Positions 50,451 to 62,300 of a stretch of DNA of 64,000 bases are shown piece after piece. A model generated the notes under the pieces. The model worked only from the letters and a program-made list of their open reading frames with translations, was not told the DNA's origin and did not search any database. The position numbers and the translations under genes were made by a program. Within the stretch, counting starts at the first letter, position 1; every line of letters starts with the position of its first letter. The DNA is from Amyelois transitella (lineage: Eukaryota; Arthropoda; Insecta; Lepidoptera; Pyralidae): positions 5,394,001-5,458,000 of the forward strand of contig NC_083511.1 of the NCBI RefSeq assembly GCF_032362555.1. The letters run 5' to 3'.

Positions 50451-51950
50451 CCAAATAGAAACTTCCATACTAATAAATTATCGTAGCGACATCTGTATCT
50501 ACGCCACAAGTCACAATATCCCAATCTCGCGACGCTATCAGCCAATAACAGCGAAGAGTCCAAATCGCGCAAGCAAAGATTTCACGGATTGCAGCATATA
50601 TATATATACAACCTCTTCGTCGATCGATCGATCAACAAAACATCGTCGGAGCCGCTGTTCCCCAGGCACCTAGCCTAGCCTGGCGGAAGATCTTCCATTT
50701 AAGGCGGTCGAGCCAGAACCATCGCACCCGCTACATATCTATTTATGCACTAAAGTACGCCTCCCTAGATTGAAAGCTTAAAAAGTAATAGTCAAATATT
50801 ATGTTTGCCTTCTGCTAGGTATAACCTTGTGGTTCGTGATTCATTTGATATTGAATGTAATGATTAGATTTAATCTCGTGTCTGCATTGTCCATTTTATT
50901 AAGTACTTAAATAGTTGCTTTATAAATGAATACTATGGTAATACTTATCTGTGATTATTATAGATTTATGTCTATTAAACAAATAATACATAATAATTTA
51001 TTTATAATTTAAGAACAGGATACATAAGGTTATAATAACGCAGACAATTTATAACATAATTTACTTTTTACTAAATATGTATATTGTAAGTATGAACAAA
51101 CACATCAACCGCAGTAAAATGAAAATAATTCCAAAGTCGAATAATGTACCTCGTCACAATAAATTATTTGTTTCTTAATAAAACTCATTAGTTATCTGGT
51201 ATTCCTTTCCGTAATTTTATTATTCAAATTTGATTAGGGTAAGGTATATAAAAAGCTTTTTACAAAGTAAGACATTGTTTGTGTTATTTTGATTCGTATT
51301 GAGGATGGTTTGCGAATTCTCATTATAACTTATTATTCTTGTATCGGCCATTAATTTTGCCATTTCCAATCCCGACATTTTACTTTTCATTTGATCGTCA
51401 TAAATGAGTATTTAAGCGGTTATTTTTGTATTTTGCTACCGCATACCCCGCACCATTGAAATATTATTTGTTTCGGCAGATACCTATGTAATGTTCTGCC
51501 GATATATCGTTTCTAATCGAGAGTTTTAATAAGATCAACATTATATGTATGTCTATGTATGTTCACATCAGTTAGTAGGTATTTTACTACATCCTTCATA
51601 ATAAACTTTATTTCTTGCATAGTAGTGAATTCTTCAAGTTATAACTAGCGTGTGTAACTTCGCAAGACATCTCATTCCATGGAAATTAAATAAATGTGTG
51701 ATTACGAGTTATCTTCGCCTCGTAATTTCACTTAACATGTAGGTATTTTTTATTTTGCAAATGGATTTATATAAAAAGATACCTAAAGTGTACAATATGA
51801 TGTGTCATTTGAGAATCTCCATTTCACTACATCACTATACGAGTAGAAGCTTAGCATAGCCTTATGTTATTATCCTACTTTTGTAAATCAACCTCTGTCA
51901 ATAGTTTACTTTTAACTATTTTTAGTAGATAAATGAACTTAAACAAATTA

Positions 51951-53090
51951 ATACATACATACATACATACATATCATCACGTCTATATTCCTTACGGGGT
52001 AGACAGAACCAACAGTCTTGAAAAGACTGAAAGGCCACGTTCAGCTATTTGGCTTAATGATAGAATTGAGATTCAAATAGTGACAGGTTGCTAGCCTGTC
52101 GCCTAAAAAAGAATCCCAAGTTTGTAAGCCTATCCCTTAGTCGCCTTTTACGACATCCATGGGAAAGAGATGGAGTGGTCCTATTCTTTTTTTTATTGGT
52201 GCCGGGAACCACACGGCAATTTACAAATAACTGGTATAAATAGGTGTAGGAACCTGTCACTCTCTGAATCTCAATTCTACCATACTCGTAAAACCATTCG
52301 AAACTCGACCTTTCAGTCTTTTTCAGACATTGGCTACTCGCAAGGCATAAAAACGTGATATATGTGTACATAGCTTAACTATGTGCTGTGTAGGTAGTTC
52401 GTGGCACTTTTGAATAGGACCACTCCAGGTCCCTTTCTTTAGATAGGTCTCTTTCCAATGGAAGTCGTAAAAGACGACTAATTCATATAAGTATGTTGCA
52501 AAGGTCAGACGTGAATTGTATGTATGTATGTATGTTATATCTTTATTGTTTATTTTTTATTTACACAGTTACAAGAAATAGTACATAGTTATAAAAGAAA
52601 TAAATCACTTGCAATGGCGGACTTATCCCTTGAAGGGATTTATTCCAGTCAACCGGAATTGTTTGTATAAAACCCTGACAAACCAATTCAGGATTATGGT
52701 CTAAAGGAGCACCCGGGCTCCTCTCCAGAGAGGTGAGGATGTAACGGAGACTAACGTCAGGAGGAAGAAGAGAAATACTTTCGAGTGTCAATCGTGCTCA
52801 AATACATACATATGGTAACGTCTATATCCCTTGCGGGGTAGACAGAGTCAACAGTCTTGGAAAGACTGAATGGCCACGTTCAGCTATTTGGCTTAATGAT
52901 AGAATTGAGAGTCAAAAAGTGACCGGTTTCTTTTCAGGAAAAAATAAAATTGGTCTAACAACTAGCCACTATCTTAACCTAATTTAAATCATGTAGTCAT
53001 CCAGCTAAACGTGGCCTCTCAGTTTTTTCGAGACTCCTGGATTTATCGAATCCAGGGAAGGGATAAAGACGTCGCAAATGTGTGTATTTA
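51951..53090. repeat. Cluster of repeat family 1 copies in both orientations
   Basis: A (CATA)n run opens a nearly complete direct copy at 51951-52216, from CACGTCTATATTCCTTACGG to GCCGGGAACCACACGGCA. It is followed by an inverted copy (52217-52365), another inverted fragment (52385-52500), a LINE-type segment (52600-52790), a direct copy (52800-52930) and an inverted one (52990-53090). The 51951 copy gives the best view of the family consensus, about 260 bases. Confidence 0.75.
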
Positions 53091-53488
53091 CAAATAGCTA
53101 AGCCTACTGTACTAGATAAACCGTCGAAAATAGCACATTTTCCCCTCAATAACAAAAGTAGTAGTAAGTAGTCGGCACTAGGTGTGTGCTCACGTCATTA
53201 ATGCATTACATTGCCACATAACTATTACGCGCAATGGATCAATTTTAAAATATATCTTGTCTAAGTTAATTGCCGTGCACTAGCAATTATTAGATCTCAA
53301 CAAGCAGGCTTGTGTCGTTAGTCAACTGTAGTACAAACTAGACATTCTTATTACACTTGTACTTACTTATATATCTATATATTTAACATCATTGCAATAT
53401 GCCCAATTATCATCCATAGTTAAGTATATTTTATAGGGATAAAAAATTTGTATTTTTGTTTGTTACAAATAAATAGTTCCTCTCGATT

Positions 53489-53737
53489 TTGATGATAAAA
53501 GAGAACCCTCTATATGGTATGTGGCTATTCCTTCTGTGGTCTACGTGCATGTATACTCCTTTCGCTTCATTCACACTCATAACTTTCTTCATGCAAGCTA
53601 ATTTAGGTTTGGGGTGTATTTTTAACGGCGTCCAAAACTTGTGTTACTTTTTGCCATTCATTTTGGTAATTGTATTTTCTTACAAAACACACGAAGCAGT
53701 CTTTGGTGACGACCAAAACTATTTTGACTCTTTGTAA
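53489..53737 (+). other. Hydrophobic 82-codon open frame, unidentified
   Basis: The frame has two long hydrophobic stretches (MWLFLLWSTCMYTPFASF and LCYFLPFILVIVF) and an acidic C-terminal end (FGDDQNYFDSL). Its codon use looks more protein-like than the surrounding AT-rich DNA. No splice acceptor with a good pyrimidine tract precedes it and I do not recognise a family. It could be the last exon of a membrane protein, a gene remnant or chance. Confidence 0.25.
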
Positions 53738-55925
53738 AGCACATTGCATGCTACTAGTTGATAAATAAATGCACATTGGGTGCTAATAGTTCCCGCGAAC
53801 ACGGAAATTACCTAACTGAAATTTTCTGAACCGATGCTTGTTCCTTTAAGACCATTAAACTTATTAAGACAATTTATGAATTTACCAGTAGTAACTAGAT
53901 AAATTATATATACTACCGAAGTAAATAATATTGCTCCCAGCTGGAAATAGACTCTGCCATTCATGATATGACTGCAAATGATCATTATTTAGTTGATTAC
54001 CATCAACAGGTAGCTAAATAGGACTATCAGAATCATCTCTTGCACTATCGATAAGGCAATTCTGATGCACATCAAGGTAGCTACACACCTATGAATCCTG
54101 ATCACGTTTCAAACACAATAAACAGTTGAACCCTTTCCAACCTTACTAATGTAAGGTTTGATACTGATGAATCAATATTGTACTACGTCTAAACAGTGCG
54201 CCTTACCTAAAACTAATAGCGATTGTGAGTTTGAGAACAAAACCTTTAATATTCGTAGTGTTCATTTGTTCATCAATCCATCAATATTTCTTTTATTTTT
54301 TGCCTGTTTATAGTTGCATCTCTCAGCTGTTTATATTTATTTCATGTCTTTATGTTATAAACACAAGATACCACAATTACAGAAATATTGTGATGCGTTC
54401 ACTTTTATAATATGAGGAGCAAAGATTTGTTTTAATATCATTGATATTATAGAGCAAGAAACTTATTAGTGAAACTGAAAATTCTACATTCAAAGATAAT
54501 ATACCTGTAAGCTAGTCCTTTATTATCTTCGTGTTTAGTCAGATATTACACCAAGTAATAATATTGATTATATATGGTACTTATAAACCCCATCTTATAT
54601 TTTTTTCCTTTTAATAAAATAAGATTTGCCCTATATACCCATTTGCCTTATCATTACCAAAAGGTAGTTTCATGAATTTCTAAATCATAGCGCCCATTCT
54701 AAATTTATAGCAATGCTAACCACTTATTTGTTTGCGTTAATTTTCTTCTTTACCTTGTATGATACTAATTAAAAAAAATATCGAAAGCAAAAAAATTGTT
54801 CACTACTTTTCGCGTCAAAGAGTTAGTTAATTTTTTTATATTTAATGTGTGTGTTTAGCATAATGTGGAAATCTTAAAAAATAATATAAGTTAAATTTAA
54901 TGACATTTATATTTAGTCATTTATTTTCATTAATATTTTTTTTTCTTTCATTGAATTAGGTTAGTATATATAAAATCTAAGAAAAAAATGTATAGTTCAG
55001 ATTCAAGATTGATATTTAAAATCTTCCACATTCCCTTTTAAGTTCAAACAAAATTTAATTCTCCTCAGAGAAATTGATACAGGTAAAATACATGTACATT
55101 AATTATATATTACACGTTATTACACGTACACGTGTTCATAATGTTTTAACAAAGCCCCTGATGTGTTTTTCATAGCAGTGGCTTAAGCTTGTTACGTATC
55201 TTTTGTTTTAAATAGGCGCAACCTTTTAGTACGAGTAGGTAAAGTAATTCAAATTCAAATTTTTATTTACATAATATGAGTACAACAAAGTCTTTAATTT
55301 ACATAACTGATCTTGTCGACGCCCCGATATTTCTTACCATTCAAACGAGAAGCAAATCAAAGTGACGTTAGACACACGTCACGACGTTACGGAAGTGTGG
55401 ACACCTATATGTACGTCATATTAACCCTTTCTAACTAACTACTAACTATATTTTACTAACTAACCTATAGGAATTTATATCGTTATATAGTTTATTGTAG
55501 GTAGGTACTAAAATTTTAAAGTAGAGCTATTTGTAGTTTGCAAAATGAATCTACTTGTCTAAAATCAATCCTTGGTTTGGTGATTTTTTGAATGCTTTCT
55601 ACCGGCATCTTTAACAAGAAGACATGCAACTTACTCACTAGGTAAAAAGGAAAAGATTAGATATCCTATTAAAAATAAAAATATCGAGTAACAAAACATT
55701 GAAAGACCAACTTACGATGAACCTACCTTGACAAATTGGGAAAGATCTGATCAAGAGCACTCTAACGAAGAGCATGCATAAAGAGATTAATGATTGTGGA
55801 TGACGAAAGGATTCAGAGCTTGCCACGCAAGTGACAGAAAAAGTAAAGAAAAAATGTTTGTAGATTATAAGGGAGAAACATAATTGGAATTATTAAATAA
55901 AAAAGATTTGCATTGAGTAATAAAT
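53738..55925. other. AT-rich non-coding DNA
   Basis: No gene, repeat family or regulatory site that I can support. Confidence 0.5.
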
Positions 55926-55928
55926 GAA

Positions 55929-55934
55929 TTTATT
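55929..55934 (-). terminator. AATAAA polyadenylation signal of the secreted-protein gene
   Basis: AATAAA on the - strand, 114 bases after the stop codon at 56048, the first canonical signal downstream. Confidence 0.6.
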
Positions 55935-56047
55935 CATATCTTAAAAATAACTAAGTAATCGCTTCAACAATTGTTTCACTAGGTTAAATGTACATTTCTT
56001 AATTAAAATTGTACATTTCAATCGAACTGGCCGTCGCTCCTATATTT

Positions 56048-56527
56048 TTAGTTGACATCTCTTTTGGCAGCCAGCAATGCCGCGAGCGAATAAGCATCAA
56101 AATTACCAAATTCTGGGGTCACAACTTTATCATCTGAATCTTCATCATCAGTAATCGCCGATCCGACGGCAACAAAGTCGTTCACACCATCAAAAATAAT
56201 ATGAAAAATATCAGCAAGCGTGTACATCCCTATTTTCCGCAAAAGATTCACTTTCAACTGTTGTAAGTGAACTTTGCAATATGCAAAGGCTTGTAGAATC
56301 AAGTCTTCGATTATATCTCTAATTTGATCCTTGATAGCCAGCAATATGGATCCCAATTCTCTTTTCGTGATATGCGATGGTTCCAGATTATAGATTTCTT
56401 CGTCAGCATTTTCTAGACCGATGATTTTAATGTTCTTGCCGTTTGGGGATGGAGTGGGCGTGGGCGACGCCAAGTTTGCTACGACGAGCGAAAAAGCGAC
56501 GAAACTCAGCACTTGGACACGAGACAT
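56048..56527 (-). CDS. Putative small secreted protein, unknown family
   Basis: A single coding exon of 159 residues; the ATG at 56527 follows directly on a TTTACAG acceptor. A non-coding first exon (about 56892-56818) ends at a GTAAGTG donor. Residues 1-20 form a signal peptide (MSRVQVLSFVAFSLVVANLA). Then come a Pro/Thr/Ser stretch (TPTPSPNG), a possible KR processing site (about residue 52), a long amphipathic helical part with a lone cysteine (AFAYCKVHLQQL) and an acidic patch (DDEDSDD) before the C-terminal KRDVN. I do not recognise the family. The codon use and intact frame point to a real gene. It may act outside the cell, in haemolymph, saliva or cuticle, but this is only inference. 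Confidence 0.75.
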   Translation of the reverse strand: MSRVQVLSFVAFSLVVANLASPTPTPSPNGKNIKIIGLENADEEIYNLEPSHITKRELGSILLAIKDQIRDIIEDLILQAFAYCKVHLQQLKVNLLRKIGMYTLADIFHIIFDGVNDFVAVGSAITDDEDSDDKVVTPEFGNFDAYSLAALLAAKRDVN

Positions 56528-56817
56528 CTGTAAATCAATAAAAACAATTTTATTTTTGCAAATAGGTACGTGATCCTGTCCTGCGATAATATTTTTTTCA
56601 TTGACACTAAAAATATTATAAAAGAAAATCATTGATATTTTAAATAGAAGAATATAAGTAAATAAAAGTTTAAGAAATACTGAATCGATTACAATTACAA
56701 TATTTGAGTTAATTTGAAGAATAGGTACAGTTCAATAGAAGTTTTATTTAAAATTAATTGTTACTCAAATTCAAAAATAAAATGAGAAAATAAAAGATAA
56801 AAATATAAAACACTTAC

Positions 56818-56923
56818 CGTGAAATTGTATGTTTCGCAGATCCTCTTGATTTTCTAATCGCAGTGCACTGTGAGCTTAAAGTTTTGAATACGATGGAATA
56901 CTCAAAAACTTCCTATTTATATA
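56818..56923 (-). promoter_or_regulatory. TATA promoter and non-coding exon of the secreted-protein gene
   Basis: A strong TATATAAATAG box on the - strand (56923-56913) places transcription start near 56892. The exon up to the GTAAGTG donor after 56818 has no ATG. Strong TATA promoters are typical of highly expressed, tissue-specific insect genes. Confidence 0.65.
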
Positions 56924-57209
56924 TCCAAAAAAAGTAATAAGTAATGATGCATCTATTAGCAAATGAACCTTAATATCTAAAGTATTTATATTGCGAAATA
57001 CATTGAATAGATGCACTGATTCTCAATGATTCACTTATTCTAATTAGGTGCATTAAAGTATTGTGAGAATTTGAAAAAAGATCATTTCTTAATGAAAAAA
57101 AATTACCAAATTCGCTCTCATTCTTTTCTTTACTCATTGTATTGATTACATAATGTACAGGGAATTTAGAAATCCTACTAATATTGTAAATGCAAAAGAT
57201 TGTAAGAAT

Positions 57210-57515
57210 TGTCACGTCTTTATCCCTCGCGGGATAGACAGAGCCAACAATTTGGAAAAGACTGATAGGCCACGTTCGGCTGTTAGGCTTAATATGAATA
57301 ATATTGTCTAAATTTTGAAGGTGAGTTGTTTATTGAAGATTTTCCCTTTTGGTTCAATGTAAGGCGACAAAGGGAAAAGCTTATAAACTTGGAATTCTTT
57401 ATGAGCACATGGGCTAGCAATCGGTTAGTCTTCTAAGACTCTCAATTTCATCATTAAGCCAAACAGCTGGACGTGGTCTTCTAGACTTTTCAAGACTGTT
57501 GGCTCTGTGAAGTTC
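57210..57515. repeat. Two repeat family 1 pieces, head to head
   Basis: 57212-57300 is direct (TCACGTCTTTATCCCTCGCG) and 57345-57515 is inverted (CTCAATTTCATCATTAAGCC, GACTGTTGGCTCTGTG). Confidence 0.65.
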
Positions 57516-58495
57516 AATGTACCTATGTAATCTTATTTTACACCGTAATTTTGGTGTTTATTTGAAAAGGCTTTTTTTAAAGATATATCTTTATATAAAT
57601 TTTGTAAATAAGCTTATTTTTAAATAAGCTTATACTCCAATAAAATAATATATATTTTTTTTCTTTAAAATCTTTATTCTAGGTCTAATAGTAGCGAAAG
57701 ATTCAATGCCGGTGCTTTTCTCTTTCAAAGATCAATTTAGGTTACTTCTTCTGTATTGTAACTTCCCAATGGTGAAATATTAATTCTTTAGTCATTCAGG
57801 CAAGTAGACTCAAGTAGCACGAAAGTGCTGTATGACAGCTACAATACAGTTCACTGTGAGTGCATTAGCTGCTTGAGCTTGCTGTACAACGGCGTAGACA
57901 GCGCATCCTCTGCTAATATAACTTTCAGCACATAGCTGTGTTAGATATCCAATTATTAAATAATTGGATTATATCGACATTCTATAAGCATTTTTTTGTG
58001 TAACAGCTACCACAACAGCTGTACTTTGAGTCACATGTTACTTTTTAGACAGCTCTTAACATAAAAGTGAAAATTTTTTACACTTTTATAGAATTTTTGT
58101 GACTTATTATAAATGTTTTAAAGGGTTACATGCAATTATCGTTAATGTTATACTTTTTATCGTACAAGTGACATGTGTGGTTTGTTCCGAGATTTTATTA
58201 CATCAATTAATTTAAGTAAAATCTTTAATTTCTTTGCTATTATGTTCAATATCTTATTGGGAAAGTAAATTTACGTGAAATACTATATGAATTTAGGCCA
58301 AAATTTTCACACGCTTTCTTAATTCTATCTATTCTTAATAGTACAGCAAACAGCTTTATGTTCATCCTCGTTTTTTTTAATACAGCTGTTGCAGCCTTGG
58401 TGAAGTTCAATAAGTTTATACAAATGCTTGCGATGACGATGTGGACCTTGTGTGACAATATATAAAGCAGTTTTGTGCTACTTGGGGATGTGTAA
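57516..58495. other. AT-rich DNA with many AGCTG words
   Basis: No gene. Short palindromes occur at 57600-57632 and an 11-bp near-perfect palindrome at about 57948-57970. Between 57826 and 58054 the word AGCTG/CAGCT recurs six or more times. Confidence 0.4.
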
Positions 58496-58499
58496 CCGT

Positions 58500-58890
58500 G
58501 ATTCATTTCTTCGTGTAAAAACCTAATTTAATCGATTCAGAATCGTGGTCATATCCCTGGGGAGGCGTCACCAAAATGGCGAGGACGCAACCTCCACCTC
58601 GGATTGTAACCGGCTCGATTACACTTTGTATTAATTGATTGTGCCGTGTGGTTCCCGGCACCAAAAGAAAAAAGAATAGGACCACTCCATCTCTTCCCCA
58701 TAGATGTCGTAAAAGGCAAATAAGGTATAGGCTTATAAACTTGGGATTCTTCTTTAAGGCGATGGGTTAGCAACCTGTCACTATTTGAACCTCAATTCTA
58801 TCATTAAGCCAAACAGCTGAACGTGTCCTATTAGTTTTTTTGAGACTTTTGGCTCTGTTTAGCCCGCAAGGGATGAATATATGTATGTAT
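58500..58890. repeat. LINE-type segment followed by an inverted family 1 copy
   Basis: 58500-58615 matches the LINE 3' piece at 27390. 58636-58890 is a well-preserved inverted family 1 copy from GTGCCGTGTGGTTCCCGGCA to AGCCCGCAAGGG, ending in ATGTATGTATG. Confidence 0.7.
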
Positions 58891-59079
58891 GTATGAATTG
58901 ATATTCTTAAAACGAAGTACCTACCACCCAAAGCAGTGGTAAAATCTACTAATACTCATGTTAAATTAAAAAGAAAAATATTTTGGGATAATCACACATC
59001 CTATTTCTGGCAGTTATAGAAAAAATCAATTCTAAAGCCGGGGGCAAAAGCTAGTGTATCATAAGGTGAAATGTTTACA

Positions 59080-59326
59080 CGGATTCATATGGCAATGACA
59101 ACGAGCGCTCTCCACAAGTACGGGCGGGCGGCTGCGCTTGCGACTACCGCCTTCGCGGCGTGATAATGTATCAGTTTGTAGCGAGCCGACGATACGCGAG
59201 CAACATTCGTCAACAAGCCGGCATTTCAATTATTACGATTCGAGAAATTAAAACTAAATCGTTTAATCGATTATGAGTGATAAGTGATTAAACTAATTAA
59301 GGGAACAATTAATTAATCACGCCAGT
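59080..59326 (+). promoter_or_regulatory. CpG-rich promoter and 5' UTR
   Basis: A CG-dense stretch (59100-59220) in AT-rich DNA with an arthropod initiator TCAGTTTG near 59170. It precedes a short coding exon and resembles the promoter at 38641 in composition and in lacking a TATA box. Confidence 0.55.
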
Positions 59327-59360
59327 ATGAGAAAGTGCTTCAAAATGGGCCTTTTGAAAA
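59327..59360 (+). CDS. Very short first coding exon (partial gene)
   Basis: The ATG at 59327 opens MRKCFKMGLLK and ends in phase 1, last base A, at a consensus GTAAGT donor. Phase and terminal base equal those of the exon ending at 39158. The downstream exons are not in the window, so the product is unknown. Confidence 0.5.
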
Positions 59361-62300
59361 GTAAGTTTCTGTTATTTTTTAAATTTTATATGCTTTTTAA
59401 ACAAATTTTGCATTTAAGAAAAGATAAAACTCAATTTGTGCTACCAATACAAAAAATGGTTTCTTCAGATATTAAAACATCAATTAAAACCTGCTTCAAC
59501 CTCAGAACACTTAAAATTACTAGACGCATTCGTTCGCCATGCCACTAAAACGACATAATAAATTTTATTGTGTTTAAAATCTTACTATTAACATTTTCCT
59601 CGTTACTTTTATCTCTATCTAATATAAAAGTACTTTATTTAGTTAGTATTAGAATAATGTAAACATTTTAAATCCTTAATCTTCTTTTGCAAATTAATGT
59701 TTTACGATCAGTAAATCTTCGGTCTTAAGTAACTATTTTATATCCGTATTATCAAAATAAGATTTCAACATGACTCTTTTTTCTAAACGAATTACTATAT
59801 AAAATTTGAGCTATTTAGGAAGTCGTAAGAATTACACAAATCAAATAGAAACATCGATTTCAAATGAGTATTTAAGTATGAGATACCTTACCTTAAAGAT
59901 CCACTGTTGAGGGTGCAAATCGTAACATATAGAGATAAATAAAATAAATGTAAAAAGAATTGAGAACAAGCCTTCGCCCACGGCTCCGTCCCCGTGAATA
60001 GTACCCTACGTCTATCTCTATTATAGTATGCAAAATTTTATAAAAATCGGTTCAGTGGTTTAACTGTGAAGAAGTAACAAACAAACTCACTTTCGTTTTT
60101 TTTATTAGTATGGATATGATAATGGATTAGTTAGGATAGTATGGATTCCGATGTTTCAATAAAGTGGTCGGCGCAATACCCGACCGCAATCAGCTTCAGG
60201 CATGCATCACTGCAGTTCCATAATAGAGACGCCACAGCAACCTGTTGTTGTTTATTTTGAATACATAGCTCGGGGAAACATCGTCGTTATTGGTGATATT
60301 AATTGTTTTTGTTTTTGTATTAAGATACTTAATATTTTTGCATTTGCGCGGTCTGTGATTAGATGAAACAAGACTGACTTAGTGACTGATATATCAACGC
60401 ACAGCCAAAACAGACTTTAAATATTTCAAATTTCAGGTGTTGGTTATTTATGTAGGTTAAGGATGCAGAGGACTTCCCCAAATTCCCGTGGGAACAGAAA
60501 TTTTCTATTTAGGTGGATGAAACCATGAGCAAACTCTAGGTTATGCTGTTCATTCACTTCTGAAATCGCATTGTCCTCGTCGAAAACACGATGAGTGAGA
60601 TTCACACACGTCTATATCCCTTGCGGGGAAGACAGAGCCAACAATCTTGAAAAGACTTGTAGGCCTCGTTCAGTTGTTTGACTTAATGATAGAATGGTAT
60701 AATAGATTAAATTTACATAATTCAGAAAGTAAATTATTCCAAGATTTTAGGGTTACAATTATGCTCCCAAAACATATATATTATATAGCAAAGCAAGGCA
60801 TAATTGTGCTATCTTCGACCAAAATGTAATTTCGGTAAGGAAAATAGGTTCCTGATTAAAATTTTCAGTACTTTTAACGTAATAAACTATTAAGAATATA
60901 AAATTTAAACTATATTATTAACGGCAATTGTTAAAAATCTTTGTAAGTAGTTTTAATAATGAATGTAACTAGTCAATAATATTTACACATTATAAATAGA
61001 ATTACAAATTATGAATAGGCAAAAACGTTATTCATTGCGTCAAACATCTACATCAATATATTTCGTATACTACAGACAAGATAATATGGAGCCATAATCT
61101 TATCTTGTTTGCTGTCTGAATCGCAGATTCTCGTACATCTGTCTACAGAAGATCTGCGTGTAATCAAGTTATGATTTCACTTAATCACTAAGTTTAATTT
61201 ATCGTTTATTTGAATTTGTCATTTAACTACAGGAGAGCATGTTAGTAAGAAACTTTCCTTTATACTCACATTTATTGGTAAAAAATCCTAATACGTACAG
61301 ATAAGTAGACATACATATGTGTGAAGCTTACTTCCGCAACGGATATACAGATAACCTAAGAAATTGGCCTATGCAGTTACACTTGTCATTCATGGCCATT
61401 ATCAACACGAGGAAAAGATACGTAAGGTCGAGATAATACTGTAAGCAGTAATAAATGCGATCTCCACAATTAACTGATATATTTATTCAATGCATAGTGT
61501 AGGTATTTACAGGAATTTAATTGTCAAACGCCGCAACGTGTAAACAAAAAATTACCAACATGCAAATACTTGTCAAATATTATATAACCTCCTATTTTGA
61601 CGTTTGGTTAAAAGCTCTGTGTCCAAAATCAAATAAAGTCTACTTGTAGATGGATTCCCTTTGTAATCTAATTGTTTAGGTAGGTACAATTTTTCTTCGC
61701 ACCACTTTCAGTACCTATGTATAGTAAAGGTATGACCAAAAAATGGGTAATGAAGAAGGCAAATTTATCAACTCTTCATATCGCATATAAGTTCCTAACC
61801 TGACGACTTTGATATACAAAGTCACATTAGGGATATTTGCGATATGTCTAATGTGAAAAAGAAAAAAAAATCTTTGACAAGTTTAAACTTTGTAGTAATA
61901 TAGGTGGAATGTTGTGAAAAAATCTGATCTGCTCATGCGAATCATAAAAATTACCAAATCTTAAAAAAAATCTCTGGTGTGAACTCAAAGAATAAGCTTC
62001 TCAGCGTGTTTCGTTTAAAACTACACAATAAATGTGTTGCAAAAATTATTTTAACATGAGAGAACTGTTGTAGGTAATTGTAAGGCATTGTAGTTATAAA
62101 ATGCTTTTGGAACCAATTACGCCAAACTATTGATATACTTAGTTCAAATACACTGAATAAAGGAAATCGTGAGGAAATTCATAATTTAGACAATTGTATG
62201 TGTAACCATAATTAGGATTAGGTTCTCCTGCTAAAGTCGCAGAGGTCGGACAAGATTTACATCGTATAAAACACTCCTAGATCGTGGTCCCCGGGATGAA

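Noticed and set aside
51953-51972. CATA microsatellite as a feature of interest
   Set aside because: It is the usual simple-repeat tail of repeat family 1, also seen at other copies.
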